Shown here: piece by piece, positions 7,601 through 15,009 of the stretch | Layout: each line of letters starts with the position of its first letter | How positions within the stretch are numbered: position 1 is the stretch's first letter | Origin: CAUYUA01 sp963575675 | Lineage (GTDB): Bacteria; Pseudomonadota; Alphaproteobacteria; Azospirillales; Azospirillaceae | DNA length: 16,877 nucleotides | Direction of reading: 5' to 3' | NCBI GenBank assembly: GCA_963575675.1 | Contig: CAUYUA010000262.1 | Location: 1-16,877 of the forward strand | Position numbers and translations under genes: made by a program | Notes under the pieces: generated by a model | Told to the model about the DNA's origin: nothing | Databases searched by the model: none | Seen by the model: the letters and a program-made list of their open reading frames with translations, nothing else

Positions 7601-8704
7601 TTACGTCTCAATCATGGCGTCGAGCAAAATATCACGGAACAACCGAAGAAAATTTTGATCCAAAGAGGTGGCCATTTCTTCTGTCATAATTTTCAATGCT
7701 TTCTCGGCGGACATCGGAGGCTTATAGACTCTTCGATCCGTTAAAGCGCTGAACACATCGACAATTGCCGTCATGCGAATCAAATCATTAATCTGATGGG
7801 CTTTCAAACCTCTGGGATATCCAGAACCATCTAATTTCTCGTGATGTTGAGCTCCAATGTCCCGCACGCAAGAGGGGGCTCCGACGCCCATTCGCAGCAA
7901 GTCTTCTGTGGCGAAGACATGACTTTCCATTACTTTGCGCTCTTCCGGCGTCAGTCGCCCCGGCTTGTTCAGAATCTCATGAGGAATCGACATCTTTCCA
8001 ACATCGTGGAGCAATCCTCCACTCGCCAAGGTTACTTGATCTTCGGCGCTGAAACCAACCTCGTGAGCGAAATACGACAAAAGCGTCGCCACTCTCAAGC
8101 AATGAACATACGAATAATTGTCGTATTGCTTCACGCCGTTGAGAATTGATTTGAATCTGTTGTTCTGCACCGTTTGAACCAAGGGCTCTACGGATTGAAC
8201 GACATCGGTATAAGAAAAAGTTTCGCCGTTCTGAAAAGAATCCGCTAATTTGTTGAAGATGTCGTTGGTTTGGAGCAAGGCGTTGGCTTCCAGCGGCGGC
8301 AAGCTGAGCCATTGTTGCTCGACAAGCGAATTCAACACGGAGGTCACTGCTTTGATCAAAGCGCTGCGGCGATAAGGCCGAAGTAATGGAATTATACGTC
8401 CCGGCGAGGAAAACGTCATAGAGGAGTCGAAGGATTTCGCCGTAAGAATCACCGGAATCGAAGAGGTCGCTATATCGCCGCGTAAGTCATCGATGCTTTC
8501 GGCTCTCTGATTGGGCAGCGCGTCTTGATCCACCAGAATGATGTTGGGGCGTGAGGCTCGAATTCCCAGAACCGCCCATTGGTAGTCAGAATACTCTATC
8601 ACGCGATAAAGAGAACTTAAGGAGTTGGACACTTCGTGACGACGCGCCTTATTCTCATCCAAAACGGCAATGAGCGGGATTTGGAAAGAGTTTTGCATCA
8701 TCAT
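7601..8704 (-). CDS. Response regulator with HD-GYP domain, likely cyclic-di-GMP phosphodiesterase
   Basis: The 367-residue protein has an N-terminal receiver domain (about 10-125) and a C-terminal HD-GYP domain (about 185-350). The receiver keeps the acidic pair (Asp16, Glu17), the phospho-acceptor Asp59 in IILVDQD and Thr88, but the usual lysine before the Pro is arginine (LLRPY, Arg109). The HD-GYP part has His201, the HD pair in GLLHDVGK (233-234), His262, HH at 287-288, and GSGYP (293-297), so the metal and catalytic ligands look intact. Such proteins hydrolyse cyclic-di-GMP in the cytoplasm, commonly lowering biofilm formation and raising motility. The start has three consecutive ATG codons after AAGG; the second or third has better spacing. 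No partner histidine kinase is in the window. The Ser/Thr kinase gene lies about 270 bp downstream on the same strand, perhaps with its own promoter. Confidence 0.92.
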   Translation of the reverse strand: MMMQNSFQIPLIAVLDENKARRHEVSNSLSSLYRVIEYSDYQWAVLGIRASRPNIILVDQDALPNQRAESIDDLRGDIATSSIPVILTAKSFDSSMTFSSPGRIIPLLRPYRRSALIKAVTSVLNSLVEQQWLSLPPLEANALLQTNDIFNKLADSFQNGETFSYTDVVQSVEPLVQTVQNNRFKSILNGVKQYDNYSYVHCLRVATLLSYFAHEVGFSAEDQVTLASGGLLHDVGKMSIPHEILNKPGRLTPEERKVMESHVFATEDLLRMGVGAPSCVRDIGAQHHEKLDGSGYPRGLKAHQINDLIRMTAIVDVFSALTDRRVYKPPMSAEKALKIMTEEMATSLDQNFLRLFRDILLDAMIET

Positions 8705-8856
8705 AACCTTGTTGTAGAAAAAGAGGAAGGCATGTCGGATTGTCTATTCTCCGGACGGCCCTTAATAAATTAATCGAAAAGGTGTTGTTCGAAAACAATG
8801 CACGACACAACATTCTTGAACAACATAGGCTTTCTTTGAATCCATAGAGATTAGAG

Positions 8857-8885
8857 ATTATAGCATCAAAGCATTCTCAATCCAA
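8857..8885 (-). promoter_or_regulatory. Predicted promoter of the HD-GYP gene
   Basis: On the minus strand TTGGAT and a perfect TATAAT are separated by exactly 17 bases. The -10 lies about 150 bases upstream of the HD-GYP start. The -35 shares only its TTG with the consensus, so this is a sequence-based guess. Confidence 0.4.
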
Positions 8886-8923
8886 AATGTTTCTCTTTAT
8901 ATCCTCATTCTTTACCTTTAGAG

Positions 8924-8945
8924 AATATGCTCTTTGGTGCATATT
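8924..8945. promoter_or_regulatory. Dyad in the HD-GYP/M32 divergent region
   Basis: AATATGC (8924-8930) is the exact reverse complement of GCATATT (8939-8945), with an 8-base spacer. The centre-to-centre spacing of 15 bp and the position between divergent genes fit a possible regulator-binding site. A wider 8-bp dyad (8783-8790 with 8818-8825) lies nearby. Neither matches an operator I know. Confidence 0.3.
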
Positions 8946-9042
8946 GTAAACAAACTTTGTATGATTCTGAAAATATTGCAAACAAGCCAATGGAGCTTGG
9001 ATCCGATTCTGCAACAGTCCATTGTTGACGGAGGTTTTATTA

Positions 9043-10572
9043 ATGAATAATTTTCTAAATTCAAATATGGGGCGCCTGATGAGTGCATATCAAGACTTGG
9101 AAACGCGCTTTGCGCGTATGGCTGCGGTTGCCGATTCGTTGGGAATTCTGGAGTGGGATAGTCAAACCACGATGCCTTCCGGCGCCGCCGCAGGACGTGC
9201 AGAGCAAACCGCAACGCTTCACCTTGTCTTGCATGGAATGCAAACCGATCCGCGTTTGAAGGAGCTTCTAGATCAAGCGGAAACGGAAGCGGCGATGCTC
9301 GATCCGTGGCAAATGGCGAATCTCCGAGAGATGCGGCGTTTGTGGCGTCATACAGTCACCGTGCCTGCTGATTTGGTCGAGGCTTCGTCGCGTGCGGTTT
9401 CGGCGTGTGAAATAATGTGGCGTTCGGCGCGACCGAACAATGATTTCGCCGCCCTGTCTCCTTTGCTGAACAACGTGTTGCGGCTTAAACGCGAAATCGG
9501 TCAAGCTAAAGCGGAAGCTTTTGGTTGTTCTCCTTATGAGGCGTTGTTGGAGGATTATGAGCCGGGCGCGCGCATTGTCGACCTCGATCGGCTGTTTGAT
9601 TCTTTGGCGACGTTTCTACCGAATTTTATTCAGAGCGCTTTGGAACGTCAAGCGCGTCTTCCTCCGATTGAGCCTTTGGTCGGACCATTTCCCATAGAGT
9701 TCCAAAAAGCTTTGGGAGAATGTTTGATGCGGGCTTTGGGGTTCGACTTCTCGCGCGGACGCTTAGACGTCAGCCTTCATCCATTTTGCGGAGGCGCTCG
9801 CGATGATGTGCGCATCACCACTCGTTATAATGAAGAGGATTTTCTTCCGGCGTTGATGGGCGTGGCGCATGAGACCGGCCATGCTCTTTATGAGCAAAAT
9901 CGTCCGGCGGAGTGGTTGAATCAGCCTGTGGGCGCGGCGCGTGGAATGTCGATCCATGAATCGCAATCACTGTTGATCGAAATGCAAGCTTGTCGCAGCA
10001 AGGCTTTTATGGAATTTTTGGCTCCGTTGGCGCGTAAATGCTTTGGCGGCTCAGGAGCGGCCTGGTCGGAGGATGCTCTATGGCGGCGGATTACCCGGGT
10101 TGAGCGAAGTTTTATTCGCGTCGATGCGGATGAAGCGACTTATTCGGCGCATGTCATCTTACGTTATCGGCTGGAGAAGGCGATGGTTGCCGGTGATTTG
10201 AGTGTGGCGGATTTGCCTGGCGCTTGGAACGAGATGTTTCAGACGTTGTTGGGTGTTGCGCCCCCGGATGACCGGCGAGGGTGTTTACAAGACATTCATT
10301 GGCCTGGAGGCGCTTGGGGATATTTTCCGACATATGCGCTTGGCGCGATGACGGCGGCGCAACTCTTTGAGAGCGCGCGGCAGAGTGATTCTGATGTTGA
10401 GTTGGGGTTGTCGCGGGGAGATTTCGGGCCTTTAATTCGCTGGATGCGGCGAGAGATTCATAGTCAAGGGTGTTTGCTGTCGACAGAAATGCTTTTGCGT
10501 CAGGCGACAGGGCGCCCGTTGGCGCCTGAAGCTTATTGTCGTCACCTTGAGAGACGGTATCTTTCGGCGTAA
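9043..10572 (+). CDS. M32-family metallocarboxypeptidase (thermostable carboxypeptidase 1 type)
   Basis: The ATG at 9043 follows GGAGG by 8 bases and is preferred over an upstream TTG at 9022, giving 509 residues, normal for the family. The zinc site HExxH is in GVAHETGHALYE (His276, Glu277, His280), and the third ligand is Glu306 in IHESQS. Other family hallmarks are present: DVRITTRYNEEDF (about 255-267), EATYSAHVILRYRLE (364-378), and GYFPTYALGA (426-435). M32 enzymes remove C-terminal amino acids one at a time from peptides, except those ending in proline or acidic residues as a rule, and act in the cytoplasm; no signal peptide is seen. It is divergent from the HD-GYP gene and convergent with the caspase-like gene, so it is probably a single transcription unit ending at the hairpin at 10598-10640. 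Confidence 0.95.
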   Translation: MNNFLNSNMGRLMSAYQDLETRFARMAAVADSLGILEWDSQTTMPSGAAAGRAEQTATLHLVLHGMQTDPRLKELLDQAETEAAMLDPWQMANLREMRRLWRHTVTVPADLVEASSRAVSACEIMWRSARPNNDFAALSPLLNNVLRLKREIGQAKAEAFGCSPYEALLEDYEPGARIVDLDRLFDSLATFLPNFIQSALERQARLPPIEPLVGPFPIEFQKALGECLMRALGFDFSRGRLDVSLHPFCGGARDDVRITTRYNEEDFLPALMGVAHETGHALYEQNRPAEWLNQPVGAARGMSIHESQSLLIEMQACRSKAFMEFLAPLARKCFGGSGAAWSEDALWRRITRVERSFIRVDADEATYSAHVILRYRLEKAMVAGDLSVADLPGAWNEMFQTLLGVAPPDDRRGCLQDIHWPGGAWGYFPTYALGAMTAAQLFESARQSDSDVELGLSRGDFGPLIRWMRREIHSQGCLLSTEMLLRQATGRPLAPEAYCRHLERRYLSA

Positions 10573-10597
10573 CCAATTCGTTGCTGTGGGGGTGCAA

Positions 10598-10640
10598 AAT
10601 GAGAAGATTCCAGGGGCTTAGTCTCTGGAGCCTTCTCATT
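10598..10640. terminator. Bidirectional terminator between M32 and caspase genes
   Basis: AATGAGAAG (10598-10606) pairs with CTTCTCATT (10632-10640), and an inner TCCAG/CTGGA pairing extends the stem. On the plus strand ATTTATTT follows. On the minus strand TTTT follows. It sits in the 94-bp gap between two converging genes, so it may serve both. Confidence 0.75.
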
Positions 10641-10666
10641 ATTTATTTGCAGCGTGTTTTTGGTTT

Positions 10667-13600
10667 TTAAAAAAGGACCATTTTCCCAATAACTTCGTTT
10701 CTCGCCAACCAAGGCGTTTGACGCTCTTGCGTCAAACGCCTAACATTTTCTCGAATCGACCCATAAAGTTCATCAAGTTCTATAACCCCGTTTTGGTTGC
10801 GATCGGTTTTTTGTCGATTTTCAGTTAAGGCTCTGGTCAGCGCAACATTAAATGCTCCATGGCCGCCGCCATATCGAGGACTTTCTTCACTGAACTGACG
10901 CCCCTTTGACGCCGCCAGCACAACCATTCCCGCTTTCCCCGCACGCAAAAGTTCAGCCGCATAGGCGTCATTCGGCATCACTTTTTCACCCGAAGCGATT
11001 CCCGAATGACATGCATCCAGAAACACCAGGACTTTGGCGCGACTTCGGGCCAAAACACCGGCGACATTGCGCCACGCCAATGCCGTTTTTCCAGGATCCG
11101 CTATGTCGGTGTCGTATCCAAGGAAATAAAACTCATCTCTTCCATCTTTAACGCCATGGCCGGCGAAGTAAACCATGATGGTGTCTTCCGCCGTCGCTTG
11201 ATCGATCATTCTATCTAAAGCCTCCATGATCGAATCGTTGCGCGCTTTGTCTTCGGTTAATAGAGCGGCGTCGATGGTTTTATAACGTCCGCCGGAATTG
11301 GCGCGAATCGCAGCAATAAAAGCATCGGCGTCTTGCACGGCATACGCCAAATCGGCGCCTGGTATCTTCGGATAATGATTGACGCCAACTCCCAAACCGA
11401 ACAATCGAGGGCGTCGCGTCATCGGGCCATCGACGGCAATCAGAGCCGTCTTCGGTTGACCGGAGAATCCTCGATCGTCGTATGCAACCGCTGTCACCCA
11501 TTGTCGCCCAGAGTGCAAAGATAATGGATGTGTTGCATTTGCCGTCGTTCCAGACACGGGGGCTTCTCCTGCGGGAGCGCCGTCTACGAACAGACGTATC
11601 GTTTTCAACGGACGCGCTCCGGTTGCCGAGACGTGAGCCGAAGCGATCAATGTTGTGGCGTTGAAAGCCGTCAACTCGATTTCAACCGAAGGCGGCGGTA
11701 AAATCGGCTCTTTGGCGATGGTCGGAGTTTCTCCGCGTAAGATCGCCCGAATAATGTCCGGTCGATGAAAGCGGGATGCGAATTGAGAGAAATCGTGATG
11801 TTCCCGGCTTCCTGGGAAGTACCAGTCAACATAGGTTGCTCCTTCCGCCGTTCCATCATAAAATCCGTCTTGCGTATAAAGAACGATTTCATCATCAAGG
11901 TAAACTCCGCTCAAGACCAAAACAGCGTCGTTTGCTCTGTAGAGGAAGAAGCGGCCATTTGCATTTACCTGAAGGATATGCTTTCGGTCTTTTGACGCAT
12001 AGATTCCATCAACATTTGATATGTTCTGAGCGTTTGGAATCACATGAAGAATTTGATTGGTTTCAGGGTGAACGGCGACGATTGTGCTTGCGCCGAATGA
12101 CGCGATAAGAATGAGGTCTCCGGTAGAGAAAAACGCTTCAATCCGAGACGATGAAGGTCTGTCGCTCCATTCATCAAGCTTAAGAACTCGATTGCGCTCA
12201 TCAACATAGTCTTCCTCTTCTGAGTCGCCGGATTTCCGTTGAGGATCCAAAACAAAATTTTGGTTGAAGACTCTTCCGCTTTTAATTAGGACGCCGGCCA
12301 ATTCGCCCGAGATTGACGCGCTGGATGCGGCATGTTCATCGCACGCCGTTTTGATGAGGTAAGATTCTTGATCTTGTGTCCGAGACCATCCTCGAACTTC
12401 TAAAAATACGGGCCATTTCAAATCTTTGCCGCCGCATGTCTCAAGAATGTCCGAGATATGAATCCCGATGTTTTCTTTTCTTGATGTTTTTACATCGATT
12501 CCGTCGCCGATGATTTTTGCAGGGCTTTTATCAAATTTATTGTAATACTCTTGATTTCCTCTAACAAAATTTCGACGGAAAATTGAAGGAGAGTTGTCAA
12601 AGACGGAAAATCCATAGTCGAAAAGTCGCATTATGACTTTTTCTGAAATCTGACCTGCTTGCTTTTTCTCTGCAATTATTTTTCCGTTTATTTTTGGAAT
12701 GCCTGTTCCTCGAACAATTTTTTCTGATTCTAGAGCGATCGATGTCGCCGGTGGATGTTTTATCTCTGATGTGGACGCAAGGCGACCAAGACCGCCTCGG
12801 CTGAAGGAGTCCGTGACTTTCTTCATAAGGCGAGGAGCGCGCGCCACGGGAAAGCCGCGCGCGCGCATTTCTTCTGGATTGCGAATTGTCTCTCGATACA
12901 GGTTTTCGAGTTGGTGTTCTATTTCGAATTTCTTGTTCTCGTCGGCAAGAGCAAGTTTCTTGATTAAATCATTCGCAGCAAGAACCGACCGAGACGAGGC
13001 GTTTCCGGAAAGAAGAAAACGATGGCGATCCAATGGATGAAGCAAGCTCTCGGCGGCCATGAAACCGTTTTCGAAGTCGCTGCCGACCCACACCAAAGCA
13101 TTCTCTGAATCGACGAGTATTTTTGCTGTTTCGGCTCCTCTGCATCCGTGACATCCCGTCAATTCGTCAACGCCCCATTTCCGATCAAGTAATGGAGCAA
13201 AGACCCCGACGCCGCCGTTTGCGTCGTGCAGCACGGCTCCAAACGCATCGTCGGAGGACCAGAAGATTTCTCCTTCTTTGACAAAGCCCGCGACGGTTCG
13301 TCGATCCGCCAGATCAACCACTTGAACCGAATACTTGTTGTCGGAGCGATAAGAAAGAAATCGGGATCGGGGAGAGAACCCCAAAGCTTGTCCGGCGCGA
13401 CTAAAAACCAATCCTCCGGTTCGTTTGTCTATAATCTCGAAAAAGCCGTCGTATGAATCAAGCCGCCAGTCTTCTGATGGGGATGTGCGGCTTTCGCGCG
13501 GCGCTGTTGCGGCCAGGCGGTCTTGCACTTGAATGATTGGCGTTTGGTCGAGCACGGTGAAAGAGCGCTCTCTTGCGCCGTCGTCGGCGGTTGTGGATAT

Positions 13601-14455
13601 GCGTCCACACTCGTCTGTTGTTATCGTCGCCCAAGAAAGCGAGAAATTTTTCGGTGTGAAAACGCGAATGCGGAATTCTCCGCGTTCTTCTGCGTTGGGC
13701 AAATAAAGAGGCGCGACGACGCGCATTTTGTCGGGTTGATGTATTGCTCCGAACGGCAGCGGAGAGCGGGGAGGGGAGATCAGAACCCCTTCTCCGGCCA
13801 CGCGAATATTCTCTTGCATACCAAAGACGAGCAAATCGAAAAGTCCGGGCGTTTTATTCCTTTCGCTTGTTCGCCACCGAACAATGATTTCCTCTCCAAA
13901 ACCGACGACGCCATTTCCCGGCTCCACTGAAACGTGAACCGACGGCGGCGTTGTCGTCTGCAATTTTTCATCTTTGATTGTGTTTTTGCAGGAGGGATTT
14001 CCTGTCGCTGAAACCGGAAGAGGCGTTGTTTTTGGTGCTTCCGTTGGACGTGGATCACAGCGTTGAAGAATAGGGACTTTTCCGATTGTCCAATCTTTTG
14101 AAACAGAACCGTCTTGGCGGAGTTGCGCTAAATAGCGCAATTCTGTATCGGAGACGACTTCGAAGCGATCGCCTGTTTTGTCGGTGTAGAAAATGTCTAT
14201 TCGAGCGTCGGAAACGACGGATCGTTTGACTGTCAGAGATGATTTTCCCGGACCGATTGCGCGATCCTTTTCGAAGAGGCGTCTTGCGTCTGGGCCTTTG
14301 TCGCACCGAACAGACCATGCGCCTTGTAAAATCCGAGGCGTTTCAGTCAAAGTTTCCGCTTGGGATGCGCGGATCGGCGCAATGAAGCTGATCGGAGCGA
14401 GGAAATAGAGCGCCGTCAGAGCGATGGATCGTTTTTGTTTTTCTCTTTGTTTCAA
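10667..14455 (-). CDS. Secreted caspase-like (peptidase C14) protein with beta-propeller-like region and EF-hand loop
   Basis: The start is a TTG at 14455 with AGGAGG 5 bases upstream; 1262 residues. A signal peptide is clear: basic MKQREKQKR, a hydrophobic core, and ASQA before the likely cut at 33/34, so the protein is probably periplasmic or exported. A small N-terminal domain (about 40-135) and an Ig-like stretch (170-280) are followed by propeller-like strands (330-480 and 770-865). These are interrupted by a long insertion (about 485-760). A linker typical of WD40-caspase proteins (DGFYDGTAEG to RPDIIRAILRGE, 863-909) leads to a second Ig-like domain, then the caspase domain (1016-1262). 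The His/Cys dyad is His1100 in YFAGHG and Cys1149 in LDACHSG. DRNQNGVIELDE (1218-1229) is a full EF-hand-type calcium loop. Family members cleave after Arg/Lys or Asp; specificity cannot be read here. No dedicated substrate gene is adjacent. Confidence 0.9.
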   Translation of the reverse strand: MKQREKQKRSIALTALYFLAPISFIAPIRASQAETLTETPRILQGAWSVRCDKGPDARRLFEKDRAIGPGKSSLTVKRSVVSDARIDIFYTDKTGDRFEVVSDTELRYLAQLRQDGSVSKDWTIGKVPILQRCDPRPTEAPKTTPLPVSATGNPSCKNTIKDEKLQTTTPPSVHVSVEPGNGVVGFGEEIIVRWRTSERNKTPGLFDLLVFGMQENIRVAGEGVLISPPRSPLPFGAIHQPDKMRVVAPLYLPNAEERGEFRIRVFTPKNFSLSWATITTDECGRISTTADDGARERSFTVLDQTPIIQVQDRLAATAPRESRTSPSEDWRLDSYDGFFEIIDKRTGGLVFSRAGQALGFSPRSRFLSYRSDNKYSVQVVDLADRRTVAGFVKEGEIFWSSDDAFGAVLHDANGGVGVFAPLLDRKWGVDELTGCHGCRGAETAKILVDSENALVWVGSDFENGFMAAESLLHPLDRHRFLLSGNASSRSVLAANDLIKKLALADENKKFEIEHQLENLYRETIRNPEEMRARGFPVARAPRLMKKVTDSFSRGGLGRLASTSEIKHPPATSIALESEKIVRGTGIPKINGKIIAEKKQAGQISEKVIMRLFDYGFSVFDNSPSIFRRNFVRGNQEYYNKFDKSPAKIIGDGIDVKTSRKENIGIHISDILETCGGKDLKWPVFLEVRGWSRTQDQESYLIKTACDEHAASSASISGELAGVLIKSGRVFNQNFVLDPQRKSGDSEEEDYVDERNRVLKLDEWSDRPSSSRIEAFFSTGDLILIASFGASTIVAVHPETNQILHVIPNAQNISNVDGIYASKDRKHILQVNANGRFFLYRANDAVLVLSGVYLDDEIVLYTQDGFYDGTAEGATYVDWYFPGSREHHDFSQFASRFHRPDIIRAILRGETPTIAKEPILPPPSVEIELTAFNATTLIASAHVSATGARPLKTIRLFVDGAPAGEAPVSGTTANATHPLSLHSGRQWVTAVAYDDRGFSGQPKTALIAVDGPMTRRPRLFGLGVGVNHYPKIPGADLAYAVQDADAFIAAIRANSGGRYKTIDAALLTEDKARNDSIMEALDRMIDQATAEDTIMVYFAGHGVKDGRDEFYFLGYDTDIADPGKTALAWRNVAGVLARSRAKVLVFLDACHSGIASGEKVMPNDAYAAELLRAGKAGMVVLAASKGRQFSEESPRYGGGHGAFNVALTRALTENRQKTDRNQNGVIELDELYGSIRENVRRLTQERQTPWLARNEVIGKMVLF

Positions 14456-14624
14456 AGCCGCCTCCTCCCTTCCAAATAGAAATCAAGATTCTGAACAAAA
14501 CACAAATCAAAGGAGGCCAAGATTGCGCTCCCAGTTGTTCGGACTAAGGACGAAAGTTTTCCCTATATTTGCGGAGTGATCTTCCTCCGGAATCGTTTGC
14601 CCGTATAGAGGACCATAGATCGTT

Positions 14625-14644
14625 ACAGGTCATCACAGGTCATC
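14625..14644. repeat. Two perfect 10-bp direct repeats upstream of the caspase gene
   Basis: ACAGGTCATC occurs at 14625-14634 and again at 14635-14644. The 10-bp period is about one helical turn, so a protein could contact both on the same face. The pair lies about 170 bp upstream of the caspase start. No known operator is recognised. Confidence 0.7.
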
Positions 14645-14661
14645 AACAAAGACGAACACAA

Positions 14662-14696
14662 TTTCAGGAGAGGATCGCTTTGCGAATAAGGGGAGG
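14662..14696 (+). repeat. Dispersed 35-nt motif, copy B
   Basis: It matches 3152-3186 at 29 of 35 positions without gaps, with a shared core GAATAAGGG. Unlike copy A it has no matching right arm, so it does not form the same hairpin. Confidence 0.6.
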
Positions 14697-15009
14697 GCGT
14701 TCTTGGTTCGAGCGACTAGGAACATGGTCCTTGGTCTTGTTGACGATTTGTCCAGAGGGATTTATTCAAGAAAACATGAAACACTATGACATGGATGGAG
14801 GAGCGGCGCAAGGCGGGGAATTAAAAAGAACTTGACGACGCTTCATGAAAAATGACACAAATTCGCGTTTTCCGTGTGATGATGAATGCTCGAAGACGCG
14901 TGCGGAAATAGCGGCGACCGAATGATCCGCCGAGTGGATCGATAAAAATCAAGCAGCGCCGCATTTTGTTTGCCGAAAGCCTCATTGGTTGGGCTTGTGG
15001 GAGGAAATC

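Larger units (their letters stand above)
14456..15009. other. Divergent intergenic region between caspase and substrate-binding genes
   Basis: This 554-bp stretch carries the caspase ribosome site (AGGAGG on the minus strand, 14461-14466), a pair of 10-bp direct repeats, copy B of the dispersed motif, and GGAGG just before the GTG at 15010. A frame at 14569-14835 starts with TTG, lacks a ribosome site and crosses the repeats, so I do not call it. Two TTGACG hexamers lie on the plus strand (at about 14750 and 14833) but have no good -10 at 17 bases. Confidence 0.5.

Noticed and set aside
14707..14718. GTTCGAGCGACT also occurs at 3290-3301 in the kinase 3' end, near the dispersed motif copies.
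   Set aside because: The match is only 12 bases and its distance to the motif differs (131 against 38 bp), so it may be chance.
14569..14835. An 88-codon plus-strand frame upstream of the substrate-binding gene.
   Set aside because: It has a TTG start without a ribosome site, no recognisable features, and crosses both the direct repeats and the dispersed motif.
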